Counted from the first letter of the stretch, positions 1 to 6,088 are shown. The stretch is 10,464 nucleotides of DNA from Acidobacteriota bacterium (GCA_021779695.1 JAJYAE010000146.1:1-10464); one strand, 5' to 3'. Numbers and translations are program-made. Notes: generated from the sequence alone by a model not told the origin.

Positions 1-2
1 AC

Positions 3-119
3 GAGGTGCTGGCATTGGCTCTTGAAGGGCCGCTGCCCACGCCGATTCCAACAGAAACCGACGTGCTCACTGCAGTCCCGCCTTCGGAGTCCAGTTCGAA
101 CCCTGTGGCGCGGCAGTAA
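3..119 (+). CDS. lon: C-terminal end of Lon (ATP-dependent endopeptidase La), partial
   Basis: Open reading frame entering from the left edge, 38 codons plus TAA. It begins EVLALALEGPLP, which matches the conserved end of Lon proteases as I know the family, where a helix of the form EEVLxLALE closes the proteolytic domain. A short, poorly conserved Pro/Ser/Thr tail follows and ends in VARQ. Lon is a cytosolic AAA+ serine protease that degrades misfolded and regulatory proteins. Support from context: lon lies directly upstream of the engB-family GTPase gene in Bacillus (lon-ysxC) and other bacteria, and engB follows here after 23 nt on the same strand. The ATPase and the Ser-Lys catalytic dyad lie outside the window, so the call depends on a short motif plus gene order. 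Confidence 0.7.
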   Translation, partial: EVLALALEGPLPTPIPTETDVLTAVPPSESSSNPVARQ

Positions 120-128
120 CGCCGCGCC
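107..128 (+). other. GC-rich hairpin spanning the lon stop codon
   Basis: Perfect 8-bp inverted repeat, GGCGCGGC / GCCGCGCC, with a 6-nt loop (AGTAAC) that contains the TAA stop of the upstream gene. All stem pairs are G-C, so it should be very stable in RNA. No T-run follows (next bases AAGGCGAATCC), so it is not a canonical intrinsic terminator. It ends 14 nt before the engB start codon. It may act as an RNA-stability or read-through-limiting element between lon and engB; that role is inferred. Confidence 0.5.
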
Positions 129-142
129 AAGGCGAATCCAGC

Positions 143-742
143 ATGCGCTATACAGCCCAATTCCTGCTATCGGCAATGGCCGCCGCGCAATTCCCTGCGC
201 CCTCTGTACCTGAGATCGCCTTTCTCGGCCGCTCCAACGTCGGCAAGTCCAGCCTGCTGAACGCGCTTGTGGGAGACAAAGCAGCCAAAGTCTCATCCAC
301 ACCTGGCCGTACACGCGCCATCAATTTTTTCCTTCTACTAGACGAGAAACAACGTCCGCACTTGAGCTTCGCTGACTTACCCGGCTATGGCTACGCGAAG
401 ATTTCGAAATCTATCTCCGCTGGCTGGCCGTCTTTTATTGAGCCATATCTAGCCAGCCGGATCACGCTGGGTTTTTGTGTCTGTCTCGTTGATTCCAACA
501 TTCCACCGCAAACCAGCGATCGCCAGCTCGTCGACTGGTTACGCTCTGCCGATCGCGCCTTCACTGTTGTCGCCACCAAGGTCGACCGCCTCAGCGGCAA
601 CGAGAAGACACGCAACCTCATGGCCATCAAGAAGGCATTGGATCTCGAAGAGATTCTTGCCGTATCCGCCAAAACCGGCCATGGCGTTCGTTCTCTATGG
701 AATCTTATCGAAGCCACGGCTTCCACATCTGACCGGCGCTAG
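143..742 (+). CDS. engB: EngB/YsxC/YihA-type ribosome-biogenesis GTPase
   Basis: Protein of 199 aa, the usual length for EngB, a cytosolic TRAFAC-class GTPase needed for late assembly of the large ribosomal subunit. All G motifs are visible: G1 GRSNVGKS (res. 29-36), switch I around TPGRTRAINFF (53-63), G3 DLPGYGYA (78-85), G4 TKVD (145-148) and G5 SAKTG (175-179). The PGRT and DLPGYGYA strings are hallmarks of this subfamily rather than of Era or Der. It lies 23 nt downstream of the putative lon stop, so co-transcription is likely. The ATG has only a weak upstream AAGG (129-132, 10 nt away), but the N-terminus fits the family. Its 3' end overlaps the convergent minus-strand gene by 4 nt, sharing a CTAG. 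Confidence 0.95.
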   Translation: MRYTAQFLLSAMAAAQFPAPSVPEIAFLGRSNVGKSSLLNALVGDKAAKVSSTPGRTRAINFFLLLDEKQRPHLSFADLPGYGYAKISKSISAGWPSFIEPYLASRITLGFCVCLVDSNIPPQTSDRQLVDWLRSADRAFTVVATKVDRLSGNEKTRNLMAIKKALDLEEILAVSAKTGHGVRSLWNLIEATASTSDRR

Positions 743-1512
743 GTCACCACACGCTGAGCAGTCGGGGCAAAATGGTGTACCTCATCCCGACGTCCATCGC
801 CAATGCGGATCGTCATAGCCACTGGAATTTGTAACTTTTCGCTCTGAGATCGCAATCTCTCCAGGAACCGTTGCGTGAACTCCGGGCTTGCCGCAAAGAA
901 CCTCTCCTCGCGCAGCAGGCGCCCGAGATACCGTGGCGCTAGCCGTAACCAGCGATGCGCTGCACCTGATGCTGCAGGCAGGCACTCTAAAGCAATCGTA
1001 TCGAGCCACGGCAACCAACGCGCAGGTTGCGATTCCACTTTCCAACGCACCCACAAGGTTCGCTCTTCAGATGTGCTGAGTTTTTGAAGCGCTGCATCGC
1101 GCACCAGATTCGGCATCACTCCGCGCTTTGTCATCTCGCACTCGACATCCTCTGGCGCTGCTCCGATACAAACCGCAACTGCTTCGCGCTTTCGTATTTC
1201 ATTCTTGAGGATGCGCAGCGCCTCATCGAGCGATGTCACTAGAAAATCGACGATCCCCTGACGGACTGCTTGTCGTTGCGCTTCAGGATTGGCTGTCACT
1301 GTCATCACAGCGGCGCCTGCCAAATTCCCCGCCAAAGTCAATGCACGCCCCGTCGCGTCCAAGCGGCCCGTATAGAAAAGCATGCCGCCGAGGCTTGGCT
1401 CTGTCCCCGCCAAAAGAGGGTCCGCAAAATTGCTCATGATGGAAGCGTAAGCCCGCTCCACTTCCACCACGAATTGGTACTCCATCGAAGGTGCTTGTAC
1501 GTTTGCCGTCAA
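739..1512 (-). CDS. Urocanase-like orphan protein (NAD-domain derivative), function unknown
   Basis: Protein of 257 aa. Residues about 48-138 resemble the central Rossmann-like NAD-binding domain of urocanate hydratase (HutU), as recalled: an LAGA motif (64-67), a Val-Asp 26 residues from the start of that motif (88-89), TSLDEALRI (93-101) and KRGVMPNLV (129-137). Spacing matches HutU without gaps by eye. HutU is about 550 aa, so this covers a fraction of it. The glycine-rich GLGGMGGAQ loop that holds NAD corresponds here to RLDATGRAL, and the HutU C-terminal region with the catalytic cysteine is absent. The C-terminal 120 residues are rich in Arg, Leu and Trp and I do not recognise them. No signal peptide is visible, so it is probably cytosolic. 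I chose the TTG start (1510-1512) because GAGGT lies 5 nt upstream; ATG at 1483-1485 has no good ribosome-binding site. It is the last gene of the secretin operon, 46 nt after its neighbour. Urocanase activity is unlikely. Confidence 0.7.
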   Translation of the reverse strand: MTANVQAPSMEYQFVVEVERAYASIMSNFADPLLAGTEPSLGGMLFYTGRLDATGRALTLAGNLAGAAVMTVTANPEAQRQAVRQGIVDFLVTSLDEALRILKNEIRKREAVAVCIGAAPEDVECEMTKRGVMPNLVRDAALQKLSTSEERTLWVRWKVESQPARWLPWLDTIALECLPAASGAAHRWLRLAPRYLGRLLREERFFAASPEFTQRFLERLRSQSEKLQIPVAMTIRIGDGRRDEVHHFAPTAQRVVT

Positions 1513-1517
1513 TTCGT

Positions 1518-1522
1518 ACCTC
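1518..1522 (-). promoter_or_regulatory. Shine-Dalgarno (GAGGT) deciding the TTG start of the urocanase-like gene
   Basis: Reading the minus strand, GAGGT is followed by 5 nt and then TTG. The internal ATG 27 nt further in has no comparable purine tract, so the TTG is the better start. Confidence 0.5.
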
Positions 1523-1558
1523 GCGGCAAGAAGATTCTGCGATTCTCCGCGACCAGCT

Positions 1559-2038
1559 TCAGTCCTGCTCGCGCCAGTTGCGTCGCCTTACATAGACATC
1601 GAACTCTCCGGGCTTCGCGTCGATATGAATCTTGTCTGCCTGCTTTTCTTTCACGCAGTCATTCGGCATAACAATTCCTGACTTCAGGATATCGGCTAAC
1701 GGGTACCAGGATTCCATCGATGTATTCTTTTGCTTTGCCACATCGCAATCAATGTAGAACTCCATCGCATTATCGTAGGTGGCATGCACTGATATCTCTC
1801 GCGCCCCCGGGGGAACAGCAACCTCCAGGCTCCCGTCGTCGTTCTCGTGCCGCCAGAAGCTGTCCACATCCTTGCGATGGTCAAACTGAACCAGGACGTT
1901 CGATGCATCAACCTTCGTGCCGGTCTTCCCATCCAGCACCCGAATGGTGATGGTCGTACTCTTTTGTGCCTGAGCCACGGATAGCCCCATCAACATTCCA
2001 AGTGCCGGCAGCATTGCACGGTACACTCCAGCCCTCAT
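1559..2038 (-). CDS. Small exported protein of unknown function
   Basis: Protein of 159 aa with a clear Sec signal peptide: charged start (MRAGVYR), hydrophobic stretch (about res. 9-21) and a VAQA-Q type signal peptidase I site after residue 24. The mature part opens with alternating hydrophobic residues (TTITIRVLDGKTGTKV, 28-43). This resembles the first strands of carboxypeptidase-regulatory-like or Ig-like beta-sandwich domains, in which DGKTG forms a turn. Two cysteines remain after cleavage (98 and 128) and could form a disulfide in the periplasm. The C-terminus is highly charged (YVRRRNWREQD). The start is firm: GGGAGGT lies 3 nt upstream of the ATG. It sits 12 nt after the second pseudopilin gene, so it is probably co-expressed and may be an accessory or a substrate of the secretion apparatus; that link is inferred from position only. 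Confidence 0.75.
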   Translation of the reverse strand: MRAGVYRAMLPALGMLMGLSVAQAQKSTTITIRVLDGKTGTKVDASNVLVQFDHRKDVDSFWRHENDDGSLEVAVPPGAREISVHATYDNAMEFYIDCDVAKQKNTSMESWYPLADILKSGIVMPNDCVKEKQADKIHIDAKPGEFDVYVRRRNWREQD

Positions 2039-2050
2039 TCGACCTCCCGC

Positions 2051-2452
2051 CTACCAAGCAGAATAAGGCTGCCCGTCTGATCCGGTTTCCTGAGAGCCCG
2101 AATGAACGTCATCGATACCGGGTTCGGTCTGATCGACGGAACTCAACGTATCGCTGGTGTCCGTCACCCAGGTATCGGCACTCTTTGTCATCGGATCCTC
2201 GGGAATGCTGCGCAGGTATCCCGATTGCACCAGATCATCGAGCGACTGCGGCGCCTTTTGCTTATCCATCGTATAGGAATCGATGGCGGCGCGCATCACA
2301 TGCAGATCTTCTTTTAGCACTGCTTCCCGGGCAGATCGAATGGCTCCGATGAAGCTCGGCACGGCCAAGGTCGCAAGGATGCCGATGATCGCCATCACGA
2401 TCATGAGCTCCATCAGCGTAAATCCAGCTTCAACCTTTTTCCGCGTCTGCAT
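2051..2452 (-). CDS. Type II pseudopilin, GspG-like (second of a tandem pair)
   Basis: Protein of 133 aa starting MQTRKKVEAG. It has the class III (prepilin) signal: a short basic leader, then G-FTLMELM, with cleavage expected between G10 and F11, the conserved Glu at mature position 5, and a long hydrophobic helix (about res. 11-33). A prepilin peptidase would cleave and N-methylate it, and it would assemble in a periplasmic pseudopilus anchored in the inner membrane. The C-terminal part has the GspG-like pattern: a helix, DPMT (res. 87-90) and a final acidic/Gly segment ending PYSAW. I chose this ATG because it gives a normal short leader and follows the previous stop by 7 nt. The frame stays open to an ATG at 2483-2485 and beyond, which would overlap the neighbour. 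The ribosome-binding site is weak, suggesting translational coupling. GspG is the closest family, but a minor pilin of a pilus-like system is possible. Confidence 0.85.
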   Translation of the reverse strand: MQTRKKVEAGFTLMELMIVMAIIGILATLAVPSFIGAIRSAREAVLKEDLHVMRAAIDSYTMDKQKAPQSLDDLVQSGYLRSIPEDPMTKSADTWVTDTSDTLSSVDQTEPGIDDVHSGSQETGSDGQPYSAW

Positions 2453-2459
2453 CGCCCGT

Positions 2460-2936
2460 CTACCAGTCTGCGTATTTGGTGCCATCCAGGGCTGTTCCCG
2501 TCGATTTTGAATACACATCAAAGACATTCTGCCCGCCGAATGAGTCCGAGGACGGATCGTCCTGATTCGAGCGCATGCCCCAATCCGAGTTGCCCGTCAT
2601 TGGATCCACTGGAATCCGGCGCAGAAAACGGACTTTTTTGCCCTGCACATCCACTCCGTTTACCAGCGTTTGAAGGTCCGGCGGATAGCCCATGCTGTCT
2701 ACCTTGGTTTGAAATGCGTTCTTGTCCGCCGCATCCTTGTAATGGTCAATCGCATCTCGCATCTCCCATAGGTCTCGACGCAGCTCCCGCTCCTTCTCGC
2801 GTTTCACTTGAAAGCGAGCGATAGGAATCGCTGCAGCCGCCAATATCCCCAGGATCGTGACGGTGACAATTAGTTCAACCAGTGTCAGGCCCGCTTCTTT
2901 TGACCTTCTCACCTCGCATTGTCTGCGCAACGTCAT
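2460..2936 (-). CDS. Type II pseudopilin, GspG-like (first of a tandem pair)
   Basis: Protein of 158 aa. The basic leader (MTLRRQCEVRRSKEAG) is followed by LTLVELIVTVTILGILAAAA, the prepilin peptidase site and N-terminal helix; cleavage is expected after G16, with Glu at mature position 5. A charged amphipathic helix (KREKERELRRDLWEMRDAI) follows, then the small C-terminal sheet with IPVDPMTGNSDW and the final DVYSKSTGTALDGTKYADW-like segment. That end is typical of major pseudopilins of the GspG kind, where acidic and backbone groups bind calcium. The gene starts 7 nt after the secretin stop and is followed 7 nt later by a second pseudopilin with the same DPMT...W end pattern, so the pair probably arose by duplication. 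Likely role: a pseudopilus subunit of the machine that uses the adjacent secretin. Confidence 0.88.
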   Translation of the reverse strand: MTLRRQCEVRRSKEAGLTLVELIVTVTILGILAAAAIPIARFQVKREKERELRRDLWEMRDAIDHYKDAADKNAFQTKVDSMGYPPDLQTLVNGVDVQGKKVRFLRRIPVDPMTGNSDWGMRSNQDDPSSDSFGGQNVFDVYSKSTGTALDGTKYADW

Positions 2937-2943
2937 TGCCTGC

Positions 2944-5337
2944 CTATTTCACGACGATCGTGGTCTGCCCGCCCTGCGCCTGTTCGGTTTGACCAGCGCC
3001 GCTTAACGCACCCGGGCGAGATATCTTAACGGAGGACTCGCCCGGAGCTTTTGCCTGGAAGCTTAAGACGCACACTACGCCGGCCCCGCCTATTCCCGGG
3101 GCTCCCGGCGGCCTTGACGCATTCAGCGTTATCGTCCCCGGCCCGTCATCGCGATGTACCAGAGCCACCGCTTGACCATCCCGCCCAAGAAAGTCCCCGC
3201 TGTCCACATTCACCAGTGTCAACTTAGTTGGATCGTATTGAACCTGCAAGGGCACCGAAGCAATGTCTGTAGCACCACTGATCACGATCGGAACCTGAAA
3301 CTGCGCACCGTTAGCCACCGGCATCCGGGGAGGTGCAAAGGCAAATCGCAATGGCTCCGCCTGCATCGCGCCGGGCGGGCTCGCCGCGGGAGTCTGCGCT
3401 GGCGTTGCTGGCGGAGGCACCGGTTGCGCCGCAGCACGCAGCTGCGCCAGCGCCGCCTGACCGCCAGCTTCGGCCGTCTGACCCGGCACCGTGCCCACCG
3501 ACGATCCATTCGCGGCGCCGGTAGATGCAGCAGACTGTGCCTCCACGCCCGCGCCGGCCATCGAAATATGCCGCAGCTCAATGTTTTGCCCCGCGCCTGT
3601 ATCAATCGTGCGCAGATTGACCGGGGTTAGGAATGGAGACCGCACGATATGGGGTACCAGCAAAAAGACGATCTCGTCATCCGTTTTGATGTGATCCATC
3701 GAACCAAACAGGTACTTCAGGATCGGAATCGAACTCAATCCTGGAATGCCCGTCCAATTTTGCTGATCCTGCTGATTCAGAATACCGCCGAGGATAGTCG
3801 CTTCGCCTTCACGCAGCCGAATCGTCTGTTCGCTCGTCTTCTGAGCAATGATCGGCTCCGTGACACCTTCAATCGTCGTGCTGCCGCTCTCAGAGCTGAC
3901 CTCGATCTTCAGCTTCATCGTCACATCGTGGTCATAATGCACTGTGGGTGTCATCTCGATATTTACGCCCACGTCGATGTACTGAAACTGCGTTTCCGCC
4001 ATGGGGGTAATCGCTGCGGCCACGCCCACACCGGACTGAAATGATCCGGTCGCGATTGGAATGCGTGATCCAATCTTCATCGTCGCCTTTTGAGCATCCG
4101 TACAGCGAATACGTGGATTCTGCAGGATTCGCGTATTTGAGTCCGTGAGCAGCATGTTCGCAGTTGCCGTTCCAAGCGTCACCGCGAAATCATTCGAATT
4201 CAGATGGGCCAGGTTATAGAGTGTGGGGGTAGTCGACGTTGTTCCGGTCGCCGTTGTTGTCGTCGTGCTGGTCGTAGTGGTGGGAGGCTGTAGCGTCACA
4301 CCCGCGCTTTGCGGCCAGTCAATACCCAAGTTTCGCTCCCAGTTCTTTGAAACTTCCAAAACTGAAATGTCCACCACGACCTCTGGGCGCGCCTTGTCCA
4401 GATCGTTAATCAACTTTTGCGCCAGCAAAAGCTCATCCGGCGTCGCACGCATGACGATGGCATTCTGGCTCGCAACGCCGTAGACCTTCGCATTTGGCAG
4501 CACATTGCGCAACGCCGTCTGCACGTCATTGAGATCGTTCTGCTGCCAGGCGTTGGTCAAATAAAACGTCTGCACCGCCTGCTCTTCAAGCTGGGTCCGT
4601 TTGGCCCTCGAGTCCTGAGCAACAAAAATCGTGTTCGATGTCACCGGCCGCCAGAAGGTTCCAGAAAGTGTCCCCACAATGCGCAACGCATCCATCAACG
4701 ACACGTTGTTAAGGTCCACCTGGATCCGCTTTCCCGTGTAGTCCGGATCAAAAAGAACATTGATTCCGGCGGCCTTTCCGACCGCCTGGTAAATCACCTT
4801 CGAATCTTCCACCATGTGCAGCGAAAGCGGCACATTCGATACCAACTTCAACTGCGTCGGCGCTGCCATCGAATCGATGCTTGTTTCCTCAATCGGAGTC
4901 TCGGCCGCGCTCGCCTCAGGCTGCGCCACAGACTTCCCCTGACGCGCCCGGATCTTTGCAATCTCCTGTTGTGCGGATTCATTTCCCGGATCAATCTCAG
5001 CAGCACGCAACAGTTCCACCAAGGCACCCTGTTCATCGCCGGCAGCCATCAGCTTACGTCCCTTGGTGACGTGCGCTGCCGATGCAGAGAGCCGGACTCG
5101 GTAAAGCGCTGTCCGGTATCGAATATCGCTCGGCGCCATCGTCCAGGCTTTCTGATAGTCCTCATACGCCGCATCAAAGTCCTCACGGACCTCGGCAGCC
5201 TGACCTTGCTTGAAGAAAGCTTTGGCTGATTCACCATGCACCGGAAGGCAAGCCGGACCCAGAAGAGTCACTCCGCCTGACAGCGCGAACCAAAGGGCTG
5301 AACTGCTCAAAAAACATCGTGCGATACGGCGCTTCAT
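2944..5337 (-). CDS. Outer-membrane secretin (GspD/PilQ superfamily) with TPR-like N-terminus and C-terminal cohesin-like domain
   Basis: 797 aa from the ATG at 5335-5337, chosen because it has a TGGGAG ribosome-binding site 4 nt upstream and begins a signal peptide (MKRRIARCFL..., cleavage probably after VHG-35). The frame stays open for 48 codons upstream, but that extension would bury the signal peptide. Order: TPR-like helices (about 37-71 and 89-130), a low-complexity Ala/Glu linker, an N0/STN-like domain (about 165-245), a secretin_N-like domain (about 254-315), and the secretin core (about 318-567), with an inserted Thr tract (353-372), LTDSNTRILQNPRI (397-410), the late core segment GEATILGGIL (511-520), the VPGL-type motif IPGLSSIPILKYLFG (531-545) and a final FLLVPHIV. 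A Pro/Ala/Gly linker (about 568-660) leads to a beta-rich, cohesin-like domain (662-797). Secretins form multimeric gated channels in the outer membrane. First gene of the operon; two pseudopilins follow. It could serve type II secretion or a type IV pilus-like machine; the window does not decide. Confidence 0.92.
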   Translation of the reverse strand: MKRRIARCFLSSSALWFALSGGVTLLGPACLPVHGESAKAFFKQGQAAEVREDFDAAYEDYQKAWTMAPSDIRYRTALYRVRLSASAAHVTKGRKLMAAGDEQGALVELLRAAEIDPGNESAQQEIAKIRARQGKSVAQPEASAAETPIEETSIDSMAAPTQLKLVSNVPLSLHMVEDSKVIYQAVGKAAGINVLFDPDYTGKRIQVDLNNVSLMDALRIVGTLSGTFWRPVTSNTIFVAQDSRAKRTQLEEQAVQTFYLTNAWQQNDLNDVQTALRNVLPNAKVYGVASQNAIVMRATPDELLLAQKLINDLDKARPEVVVDISVLEVSKNWERNLGIDWPQSAGVTLQPPTTTTSTTTTTATGTTSTTPTLYNLAHLNSNDFAVTLGTATANMLLTDSNTRILQNPRIRCTDAQKATMKIGSRIPIATGSFQSGVGVAAAITPMAETQFQYIDVGVNIEMTPTVHYDHDVTMKLKIEVSSESGSTTIEGVTEPIIAQKTSEQTIRLREGEATILGGILNQQDQQNWTGIPGLSSIPILKYLFGSMDHIKTDDEIVFLLVPHIVRSPFLTPVNLRTIDTGAGQNIELRHISMAGAGVEAQSAASTGAANGSSVGTVPGQTAEAGGQAALAQLRAAAQPVPPPATPAQTPAASPPGAMQAEPLRFAFAPPRMPVANGAQFQVPIVISGATDIASVPLQVQYDPTKLTLVNVDSGDFLGRDGQAVALVHRDDGPGTITLNASRPPGAPGIGGAGVVCVLSFQAKAPGESSVKISRPGALSGAGQTEQAQGGQTTIVVK
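2947..3354 (-). other. Segment encoding the cohesin-like domain of the secretin
   Basis: Residues 662-797 of the secretin: LRFAFAPPRMPVANGAQFQVPIVISG, then LQVQYDPTKLTLVNV, a GxGxAGVVCVLSFQA strand and a closing TTIVV strand. The sequence 'VxxGxxFxVPVxISGAxDxxxxxxxVxYDPxxLxxxxVxxGxFL...GxGxxxxLxFxA' is the usual pattern of type I cohesin and related bacterial beta-sandwich modules. The domain is separated from the channel by a Pro/Ala-rich linker. Domain assignment is by eye. Confidence 0.75.
4222..4281 (-). repeat. Threonine-codon low-complexity tract inside the secretin core
   Basis: Codes for residues 353-372, nearly all Thr with a few Ser, Ala, Gly and Pro. The codons vary in the third position, so it is not a simple triplet repeat, but the DNA is an ACN run prone to length change. 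It follows the first strands of the secretin core (EVSKNWERNLGIDWP) and precedes LYNLAHLNSNDF, a place where GspD-type secretins vary in loop length. Confidence 0.7.
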
Positions 5338-5369
5338 GAAACTCCCACGCGTGCTGCCCGGCACTAGGA

Positions 5370-5397
5370 CCGTTCCAAGCTCATTCCGCTGGAACGG
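5370..5397. repeat. Perfect 8-bp inverted repeat in the leader of the secretin operon
   Basis: CCGTTCCA (5370-5377) and TGGAACGG (5390-5397) are perfectly complementary across a 12-nt spacer. The element lies 33 nt upstream of the chosen secretin start. An extra partial copy, GGAACG overlapping GGAAC, abuts the right arm. It could be a dimeric-regulator operator or an RNA hairpin in the 5' leader. The role is inferred. Confidence 0.5.
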
Positions 5398-5461
5398 AAC
5401 GACTGCAACCTGGCCGCTCCCGCACCCTGATTTCAATTTAGGTTCAGCGATGTGACGCCCT

Positions 5462-5470
5462 ATTTTAGCA
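5462..5470 (-). promoter_or_regulatory. Possible extended -10 promoter element for the secretin operon
   Basis: On the minus strand this reads TGCTAAAAT, that is TGn followed by TAAAAT, close to the sigma70 extended -10 consensus. No convincing -35 box lies 16-18 nt upstream. It would give a leader of roughly 115-120 nt that includes the inverted repeat at 5370-5397. It is one weak match in a 199-nt intergenic region; I see no better promoter there for either gene. Confidence 0.25.
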
Positions 5471-5536
5471 AAGCTCAGCAAGTTCCGAGCCCTTTCCTTT
5501 GCCGGTGCTACGATGAATAGGCGAAGGATTGCCTAG

Positions 5537-6088
5537 ATGCCCCGCCAAGCCAGCCACGTCATCGCACAGCAAGCGCGGTCCGGCCCCCAAAAGGCTGAGC
5601 GACTTCGCGATCCTGTCGCCGCAGGCGAACGGGACGCCGCCCAGAACAGGGCAGCCGGGCACAACTACTTCCTCCTGGAAAAAGTCGAAGCTGGTGTCGC
5701 CCTTCGCGGCACTGAGGTCAAATCCATTCGCGAAGGGAAGGCCAACCTCAAAGACTCCTACGGTCTCATCAAAGACGATGAGGCATTTCTCCTGAACCTG
5801 CATATTGGCCCCTACTCCCACGGCAACATCGCCAACCACGATGAAACCCGGACGAGAAAATTGCTGCTGCGCAAGGACGAAATCCGGCGGCTACAATCCA
5901 AGACGCAAATCAAGGGCCACACGCTCATCCCTACCCGCCTTTACTTCCGAAACGGCAAGGTGAAATGTGAACTAGCCGTGGCAAAGGGCAAACAGGATTG
6001 GGATAAGCGCGAGACCGAGCGACGCCGCGAGGCCGATCGCGAAGCCCGCGCCGCCGTCAATGCCAGCAAACACCGCATGGGCCGCTGA
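5537..6088 (+). CDS. smpB: SsrA (tmRNA)-binding protein SmpB
   Basis: SmpB binds tmRNA and brings it to stalled ribosomes for trans-translation and tagging of incomplete proteins. The 183-aa product shows the family's hallmarks: NYFLLEKVEAGVALRGTEVKSIREGKANLKDSY (from res. 43), HIGPYSHGN (89-97), the RTRKLLLRKDEIRRL stretch (105-119), a TLIPTRLYFRNGKVKCELAVAKGK core, and the basic C-terminal tail WDKRETERRREADRE (155-169) that folds into the mRNA channel. Family members are usually about 150-160 aa; this one has roughly 30 extra N-terminal residues, rich in Gln, Arg and Ala. The start is supported by GAAGGA (5523-5528) 8 nt upstream, and I see no other ATG or GTG before the core. No tmRNA gene is visible here. 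pepA follows after 104 nt. Confidence 0.95.
   Translation: MPRQASHVIAQQARSGPQKAERLRDPVAAGERDAAQNRAAGHNYFLLEKVEAGVALRGTEVKSIREGKANLKDSYGLIKDDEAFLLNLHIGPYSHGNIANHDETRTRKLLLRKDEIRRLQSKTQIKGHTLIPTRLYFRNGKVKCELAVAKGKQDWDKRETERRREADREARAAVNASKHRMGR

Noticed and set aside
4417..5229. 270-codon plus-strand open frame inside the secretin gene
   Set aside because: Antisense to the N0/STN and TPR-coding part of a clear secretin; Arg/His-rich with no recognisable domain.
5371..5400. Sigma54 (-24/-12) promoter suggested by TGGAACG ... TGC on either strand
   Set aside because: The GG to GC spacing is 12 nt on both strands instead of the required 10, so the match fails.
5338..5481. Upstream extension of the secretin frame by 48 codons
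   Set aside because: The extension would put the signal peptide inside the protein. The ATG at 5335-5337 has a good ribosome-binding site and a proper signal sequence directly after it.
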